From Flavobacterium sp. (GTDB taxonomy: Bacteria; Bacteroidota; Bacteroidia; Flavobacteriales; Flavobacteriaceae), in assembly GCA_030152225.1 (NCBI GenBank), contig JASLHL010000032.1, positions 1 through 11,702 on the forward strand: DNA of 11,702 nt, read 5' to 3'. The notes under the pieces were generated by a model that was given only the letters and a program-made list of their open reading frames with translations, was not told where the DNA came from and did no database searches. The stretch's first letter is position 1, and the number at the start of each line of letters is the position of its first letter. Below, piece by piece: positions 7,542 through 11,702 of the stretch. The position numbers and the translations under genes were made by a program.

Positions 7542-8612
7542 ATGAAAAAGGTCCTAAATGTTTTGGTTGTCTTTTTACTTGTGTTTCAAGTTCAAGCACA
7601 ACCAAAGAAAAATAATCAATCAAACAAGGAATTACCTCGCGTCATCATCTTGGCAACTGGAGGTACAATTGCCGGTGCTGGTGAATCATCAACGAAGGCT
7701 GCTTATACCGCAGGTAAAGTCCCCATCGATGATTTGTTGAACGCTGTTCCCGAAATGCACAATGTGGCCAAAATCAAAGGAGAGCAAGTGGCTCAAATTG
7801 GAAGTCAAGATATGAATGTTGAGACTTGGTTGAAATTGAGTAATCGCATCAACGAGATTTTTGAAAAAAATGAAGCGGATGGAGTAGTGGTAACTCATGG
7901 TACGGATACACAAGAAGAAACAGCCTATTTCTTGGAATTAACGGTTCATTCTACAAAACCTGTGGTACTAGTTGGTGCAATGCGCCCTTCTACGGCGATG
8001 AGCCAAGACGGAAACCGCAATTTATTGGATGCTGTGATGGTAGCAGCTTCTCCAAATAGTAAAGAAGTTGGTGTAGTAACGGCTATGAATGAAGAAGTCT
8101 ATGCCGCTCGTGATGTAACCAAAACCGTAACAACTAATATGGCTACGTTCAAATCGAGAAACTTTGGTCCTATTGGATTGATCTATGATGGAAAAGTGAA
8201 TTACTACTATAAAACATTGCGCTCACCAGAACAAAAGTTCAATGTGAAAGGATTGACAAAACTACCCCAAGTGGAAATTGTATATGGTTATGCTGATGCG
8301 AGTCCAAGAGCTGTTACTACGGCTATAGAAGAAGGAGTAAAAGGAATTGTATACGCAGGAATGGGGAATGGAAACTTTAATGCCCCTGTAGGAGAGGCGT
8401 TAGAGCGTGCAGCGAAAAAGGGAATTGCTGTTTGTCGATCTGCCCGTGCAGGTTCAGGAAGAGTAACCTTATTCAATGAAGTTGATGATCAAGCTCTTGG
8501 TTTTGTCGTTGCAGATGATTTGAATCCACAGAAAGCTCGCGTTTTATTAATGCTAGCTCTGACTAAGACAAACAATCAACAAGAATTACAAGAGATATTC
8601 TTTAACTATTAA
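7542..8612 (+). CDS. ansB: Periplasmic type II L-asparaginase
   Basis: Hydrolyses L-asparagine to L-aspartate and ammonia in the periplasm. The ATG at 7542 is chosen because it opens a signal peptide (MKKVLNVLVVFLLVFQVQAQ); an in-frame ATG at 7512 would overlap the end of aspA and put a charged stretch in front of the signal. The mature part has the full set of asparaginase residues: nucleophile T42 in ATGGTIAG, S88-Q89 in IGSQDM, T121-D122 in HGTDT followed by EETAYFLELT, K204 in ATFKS, and E313 in NEVDD, matching T12, S58-Q59, T89-D90, K162 and E283 of E. coli AnsB (numbering from memory). The C-terminal NPQKARVLLMLALT also fits. At 356 residues it is a normal length. The export signal separates it from cytoplasmic type I enzymes. 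It lies 19 bases after aspA, and a terminator-like hairpin follows. Confidence 0.93.
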   Translation: MKKVLNVLVVFLLVFQVQAQPKKNNQSNKELPRVIILATGGTIAGAGESSTKAAYTAGKVPIDDLLNAVPEMHNVAKIKGEQVAQIGSQDMNVETWLKLSNRINEIFEKNEADGVVVTHGTDTQEETAYFLELTVHSTKPVVLVGAMRPSTAMSQDGNRNLLDAVMVAASPNSKEVGVVTAMNEEVYAARDVTKTVTTNMATFKSRNFGPIGLIYDGKVNYYYKTLRSPEQKFNVKGLTKLPQVEIVYGYADASPRAVTTAIEEGVKGIVYAGMGNGNFNAPVGEALERAAKKGIAVCRSARAGSGRVTLFNEVDDQALGFVVADDLNPQKARVLLMLALTKTNNQQELQEIFFNY

Positions 8613-8641
8613 CTCCTGTTGAGTACATCAAAAGGAAACAT

Positions 8642-8686
8642 AAAGGGGGAGCGTATAGAACAAATTAGTTGTTCGCTCCCTTTTTT
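8642..8686 (+). terminator. Terminator or attenuator hairpin between ansB and dcu
   Basis: GGGAGC (8647-8652) pairs with GCTCCC (8675-8680), extended outward by G-U and A-T pairs, and six T follow (8681-8686). Nested inside is a second perfect stem, GAACAA (8658-8663) with TTGTTC (8669-8674), separated from the first by a five-base bulge on the left arm. It looks like a strong intrinsic terminator for aspA-ansB. The dcu start is only 40 bases further and no consensus promoter lies between, so partial read-through or attenuation is possible. Confidence 0.8.
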
Positions 8687-8725
8687 GTACCTAATGATGA
8701 GCTTGATGACAGTAAATTAGATGTT

Positions 8726-10078
8726 ATGTTATTGATTCAGTTCGCAATTTTAATTGCTATGATATTAATCGGTTCCCAAATGAAGGGAATAGGATTAGGT
8801 GTGATGGGAATGGTGGGGTTGTTAATCTTTGTGTTCGTCTTTCAGATGAAACCAGGAGATCCCCCTATTGATGTGATGTTGGTTATTATGGCTATTGTTT
8901 CTACAGCAGCTACCTTGCAAGCCTGTGGCGGATTAGACTATTTAGTTCGATTAGCAGAGAAAGTAATTCGTAGTAACCCTTCTAATATTGTTTTTATTGC
9001 GCCATTTACGGTGTATTTCTTTTGTCTGTTCGCTGGAACAGCTCACTTGCTCTATTCATTGCTTCCTATTATTGCTGAGGTAGCTACAAAAAAGAGAATT
9101 AGACCCGAGCGTCCCTTAAGTGTATCGGTGATTGCATCCCATTTGGCTATTACAGGAAGCCCGATGAGTGCTGCCACGGCCGCATTTGCTGGAGCATCAA
9201 TTCTCGCCTACCCAGGTGCGTTAATAGATATCATGAAAGTGTGTATACCCGCTTGTTTAATCGGAATACTAATTACTTGTCTGGTGGTGTTGCGCAAAGG
9301 AAAAGAGTTAAAAGATGATCCAATCTTTTTAGAAAAGATGAAAGATCCTGAATTTGCCAAGAGCTTAGATGCCGATGAAGATGCATGTGGAAATCAATTG
9401 CCGTTAAAAAAAGGAGCAAAAACATCCGTGATTATTTTTGCCATTGCGGTTTTATTAATTGTTGTAGCAGGAGCTTTTCCGCAATTGTTACCTCAGTTTG
9501 AACCAGGGGCAGCTAGTTTGGTTGTTAAAGCCAATGGAGAGCTACAAATGGTAAGTGTTATTAGTATGATTACACTATCTGCATCAGCCTTGATGATGTT
9601 GATTACGAAAACAAGTGCAATCAGTGTAACTAAAGTGAGCTTATTCTCCTCTATGGCAACAGCGGTTGTATCCGTTTTTGGTGTGGTTTGGATGAGTGCA
9701 ACGTTTATGTCACACAACGAGGTAGCAATCAAAGGTTTCTTAAGTGAAATCGTAACCTTATACCCATGGACTTTTGCTATCGCTGTATTTGTATTAGGAG
9801 CCTTGATGTTTAGTCAAGCCGCAACAACAAAAACAATGATGCCTTTAGGTATGGCGTTGGGCGTTTCTAACCCGGCGTTAATTGCAATCTTCCCCGCTGT
9901 AAATGCAGATTTCGTGCTGCCAGGTTATCCTACTTTATTAGCAGCGATCAATTTTGATCGTACAGGAAGTACAAAAATTGGAAAATTTGTAGTGAACCAC
10001 AGTTTTATGATCCCCGGTTTAGTCGCTATTACCGTTGCTATTGCAGCAGGCTTCTTGTTGGGCTCCTTTCTACTGTAA
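8726..10078 (+). CDS. dcuA/dcuB: Anaerobic C4-dicarboxylate exchanger, DcuA/DcuB family
   Basis: Inner-membrane antiporter that takes up aspartate, fumarate or malate in exchange for succinate or fumarate. The ATG at 8726 yields 450 residues and the standard N-terminus MLLIQFAILI. The frame can be extended to a TTG at 8669, but that lies inside the upstream hairpin and would add a non-family tail. The protein is almost wholly hydrophobic, with about 10-12 membrane segments. Family motifs include PPIDVMLVIMAI (46-57), GGLDYLVRLAEK (68-79), RPERPLSVSVIA (126-137), SQAATTKTMMP (363-373), LPGYPTLLAA (398-407) and GKFVVNHSF (419-427). From memory the first third reads more like DcuB and the last third more like DcuA, so I do not choose one. 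The porin gene follows after 27 bases. Its place beside aspA and ansB fits aspartate uptake for fumarate respiration. Confidence 0.92.
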   Translation: MLLIQFAILIAMILIGSQMKGIGLGVMGMVGLLIFVFVFQMKPGDPPIDVMLVIMAIVSTAATLQACGGLDYLVRLAEKVIRSNPSNIVFIAPFTVYFFCLFAGTAHLLYSLLPIIAEVATKKRIRPERPLSVSVIASHLAITGSPMSAATAAFAGASILAYPGALIDIMKVCIPACLIGILITCLVVLRKGKELKDDPIFLEKMKDPEFAKSLDADEDACGNQLPLKKGAKTSVIIFAIAVLLIVVAGAFPQLLPQFEPGAASLVVKANGELQMVSVISMITLSASALMMLITKTSAISVTKVSLFSSMATAVVSVFGVVWMSATFMSHNEVAIKGFLSEIVTLYPWTFAIAVFVLGALMFSQAATTKTMMPLGMALGVSNPALIAIFPAVNADFVLPGYPTLLAAINFDRTGSTKIGKFVVNHSFMIPGLVAITVAIAAGFLLGSFLL

Positions 10079-10105
10079 GGTACACTCCCCTTAATATATT
10101 GAGCT

Positions 10106-11278
10106 ATGAAAAAAACCTTATTATTTCTCGCCCTACTTGTGCAAGTAGGAATGGTTGCACAAGAAACACAAACGACCGCGGATACGTTATCGAAACCGCT
10201 ACTCCCAGTTGAGAAAATTGATCTGTTGAAAAACGTCGATATGATTTTTAATATGCGTTTTGCCAATGACAATCTTTTTCAAGATGGTAAATTCCAAGAA
10301 TCAACCTTTAGTAATAATCAATTCCGATTAGAAATTAAAGGTAAAATCCACGAGAAAGTGTATTTTAGATTCAGAGATCGCTATACTAAAAGTACAGACC
10401 CCGGAAGTAGAGATAATATTAGTAGAGCAACAGATATGGCGTTCATTGGCGTTTCCTTATCTCCTAAAACACAATTGAACCTCGGTAAGATGAGTGCAGA
10501 TTGGGGGGGATTTGAATTTGACCTTAATCCAATCGATATCTTAGAATACAACGATATCTTGGAATATGCGGATAACTTCTTAACAGGAGTTGGCTTGACA
10601 CACCAAGTATCCAAAAATCACTCTTTCGGATTACAAGTGCTCAATTCGCGCGTTTCTGATTTTGAAGATGTATATAAAGGACAAATGCCAGAGGGAATTG
10701 AAAAAGCAAAAGCACCAATGGCGATTGTAACCAATTGGAGAGGTAGCTTCTTTGATGGAAAATTTGAAACCATTTATAGTTACAGCTACTTCCAAGAAGC
10801 GAAAAATAGAGGAATGAATTATTATTCCATTGGTAATAAATACCAAGATGGTCGATTTAAGTTGATGTATGATCTAAAATACAGCAACGAAGGATTAGAT
10901 CGAAAAGGAATTATTACAGGAATGATGACAGGAGACAATGTCGTTGCACAACAAGATGTATCGTATTTAGAAAACTGGATCAAAGCAGAGTATTTGATTG
11001 CTCCAAAAGTAAATGTTACCCTGACTTTAATGAATAATAATGCCTATGCCAAAAATTTAGTATCTGAAAATAGCGGGGTAAGCCATATTCGTTCAAGCTA
11101 TGGATTTATTCCAACGGTAGAATATTTACCATTCAAAAATATGAATATTCGCTTTTATGCTTCTTATGTAGGTAGATATTATAATTATTCGAGCTACGCT
11201 AAAGAACATTTAGGTCAAGAGAACTATAATACAGGTCGATTAAGTGTTGGATTTATAGCACCGTTGTTGATTTTTTAA
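10106..11278 (+). CDS. Outer-membrane porin, phosphate-selective O/P-like family
   Basis: 390 residues starting with a signal peptide (MKKTLLFLALLVQVGMVAQ). The mature part is rich in short alternating strands with aromatic residues at their ends (VYFRFRDRYTK, FETIYSYSYFQEA, MNIRFYASYVGRYYNY) and ends in phenylalanine (FIAPLLIF), as outer-membrane barrels recognised by BamA usually do. The pattern LNLGKMSADWGGFEFDLNP resembles the porins grouped as phosphate-selective O/P in Bacteroidota. Despite that family name, the position 27 bases behind the dicarboxylate exchanger suggests it admits asparagine, aspartate or dicarboxylates rather than phosphate; this is inference from context only. It is probably the last gene of a dcu-porin unit, since an intrinsic terminator follows 22 bases after the stop. 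Confidence 0.8.
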   Translation: MKKTLLFLALLVQVGMVAQETQTTADTLSKPLLPVEKIDLLKNVDMIFNMRFANDNLFQDGKFQESTFSNNQFRLEIKGKIHEKVYFRFRDRYTKSTDPGSRDNISRATDMAFIGVSLSPKTQLNLGKMSADWGGFEFDLNPIDILEYNDILEYADNFLTGVGLTHQVSKNHSFGLQVLNSRVSDFEDVYKGQMPEGIEKAKAPMAIVTNWRGSFFDGKFETIYSYSYFQEAKNRGMNYYSIGNKYQDGRFKLMYDLKYSNEGLDRKGIITGMMTGDNVVAQQDVSYLENWIKAEYLIAPKVNVTLTLMNNNAYAKNLVSENSGVSHIRSSYGFIPTVEYLPFKNMNIRFYASYVGRYYNYSSYAKEHLGQENYNTGRLSVGFIAPLLIF

Positions 11279-11300
11279 TTGATACAATTTAAGTTGATAA

Positions 11301-11329
11301 AAAAAGGAGCGCGAAAGCGCTCTTTTTTT
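11301..11329 (+). terminator. Intrinsic terminator after the porin gene
   Basis: GGAGCGC (11306-11312) and GCGCTCT (11317-11323) pair, with one G-U, around a GAAA tetraloop (11313-11316). The stem is lengthened by A-T pairs on both sides, and seven T follow (11323-11329). It closes the dcu-porin transcription unit. Confidence 0.92.
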
Positions 11330-11340
11330 ATGGTTTGTTT

Positions 11341-11474
11341 TTCGCTCGGTTCGCGCGGTTTGTTTTGATGTATCTGTAAGAAGTAGATTTCTTCTCTATT
11401 ATATATAGGGAGTATTTTTTCTGTATAAGGAGGAACCTTTCTTGTTATTGAATCACGAAATTAAACCGAGCGAA
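11341..11474. repeat. Inverted repeat with widely spaced arms
   Basis: TTCGCTCGGTT (11341-11351) is the exact reverse complement of AACCGAGCGAA (11464-11474), with 112 bases between. A second overlapping match pairs CGGTTCGC (11347-11354) with GCGAACCG (11486-11493). An 11-bp GC-rich match over this distance in AT-rich DNA is unlikely to be chance. It may be a degenerate intergenic repeat element; no transposase is present. Confidence 0.7.
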
Positions 11475-11487
11475 CCTCACGACGTGC

Positions 11488-11525
11488 GAACCGCGCCTTC
11501 AAGAACCGCGCCTTCAAGAACCGCC
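11488..11525 (+). repeat. 15-bp tandem repeat, two full copies plus a partial
   Basis: The unit GAACCGCGCCTTCAA occurs exactly at 11488-11502 and 11503-11517. A third, partial copy (GAACCGC) begins at 11518. The unit shares its GAACCG core with the inverted-repeat arm at 11486-11493. Confidence 0.85.
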
Positions 11526-11646
11526 CAACGAACAAAAGCCGAAAGCCAAACGCCAAAAAAACAAAAAAACTTTCTATGATAAAACGCGTTATACTAGATA
11601 GTTGTGAAATAATCAAAAAATACTTTGAAAAAAAGGTTGTATAAAG

Positions 11647-11677
11647 TTTGGAAGTGGAGAAAAAGGTACTACTTTTG
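11647..11677 (+). promoter_or_regulatory. Consensus strong promoter, probably of an rRNA operon beyond the window
   Basis: TTTG (11647-11650), a 19-base spacer and TACTTTTG (11670-11677) match the Bacteroidota housekeeping promoter TTTG-N19-TAnnTTTG exactly. The 60 bases before it are AT-rich, as expected of an upstream activating element. The following GCATCCGC and the final GACGTT resemble the leaders I recall ahead of flavobacterial 16S rRNA genes, so an rRNA operon is the likely target. The target gene lies outside the window and the rRNA assignment is inference. Confidence 0.75.
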
Positions 11678-11702
11678 CATCCGCATTAAACAAGCAGACG
11701 TT

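Larger units (their letters stand above)
11330..11646. other. Gene-free intergenic region with a GC-rich repeat cluster
   Basis: No gene is seen on either strand. The stretch carries locally GC-rich, CG-dinucleotide-rich islands (11341-11360 and 11464-11535) that contrast with the surrounding AT-rich DNA and contain inverted and tandem repeats built on variants of GAACCG and CGGTTC. The part from about 11536 to 11646 is AT-rich and leads into the promoter at 11647. Confidence 0.6.

Noticed and set aside
8669..8725. N-terminal extension of the Dcu protein from a TTG codon
   Set aside because: It lies within the terminator hairpin and adds 19 residues not typical of the family; the ATG at 8726 gives the usual N-terminus.
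11372..11400. Small hairpin AGAAG...CTTCT as a terminator
   Set aside because: The stem is only five base pairs with a seven-base loop and no T-tract, and a strong terminator already lies just upstream.
11488..11525. CRISPR-like array
   Set aside because: Units are only 15 bp, directly abutting, with no spacers and no cas genes nearby; it is a simple tandem repeat.

Overview
The window looks like a chromosomal segment of an AT-rich member of the Bacteroidota, most likely family Flavobacteriaceae (a Myroides- or Flavobacterium-like organism; the genus is an inference from memory of protein style). The grounds are Bacteroidota-type promoters (TTTG-N19-TAnnTTTG, exact at 11647-11677), CarboxypepD_reg-like envelope proteins, almost no Shine-Dalgarno sequences, and a DnaG primase of flavobacterial type. 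All genes seen lie on the + strand. No mobile element, CRISPR array or tRNA was recognised.

Left part (1-3605): an envelope operon of unknown function. It holds the 3' part of an outer-membrane beta-barrel protein with a helical N-terminal region, then two tandem paralogous exported proteins of 400 and 399 residues. Each paralog has a CarboxypepD_reg-like domain followed by an uncharacterised region. Gaps are 11 and 42 bases, and a strong intrinsic terminator closes the unit.

Middle (3605-5640): a single-gene unit for the primase DnaG, with a candidate -7 box touching the previous terminator and its own terminator behind. All four canonical zinc ligands of the primase N-terminal domain are replaced, while the catalytic TOPRIM residues are intact. 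A 470-base, very AT-rich gene-free stretch follows (5641-6112) and probably carries the control region of the next cluster.

Right part (6113-11329): a coherent amino-acid/fumarate cluster made of aspartase (aspA), secreted type II asparaginase (ansB), a Dcu-family C4-dicarboxylate exchanger and an outer-membrane porin of the phosphate-selective O/P type. Inferred route: asparagine crosses the outer membrane, is hydrolysed to aspartate in the periplasm, enters through Dcu in exchange for fumarate or succinate, and is deaminated by aspartase to fumarate, a terminal electron acceptor when oxygen is short. A terminator-like hairpin with a nested palindrome separates aspA-ansB from dcu-porin.

Right end (11330-11702): no gene. 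It holds a locally GC-rich repeat region (11-bp inverted repeat with arms 112 bases apart, and a 15-bp tandem repeat) and then a consensus strong promoter firing out of the window, probably into an rRNA operon.
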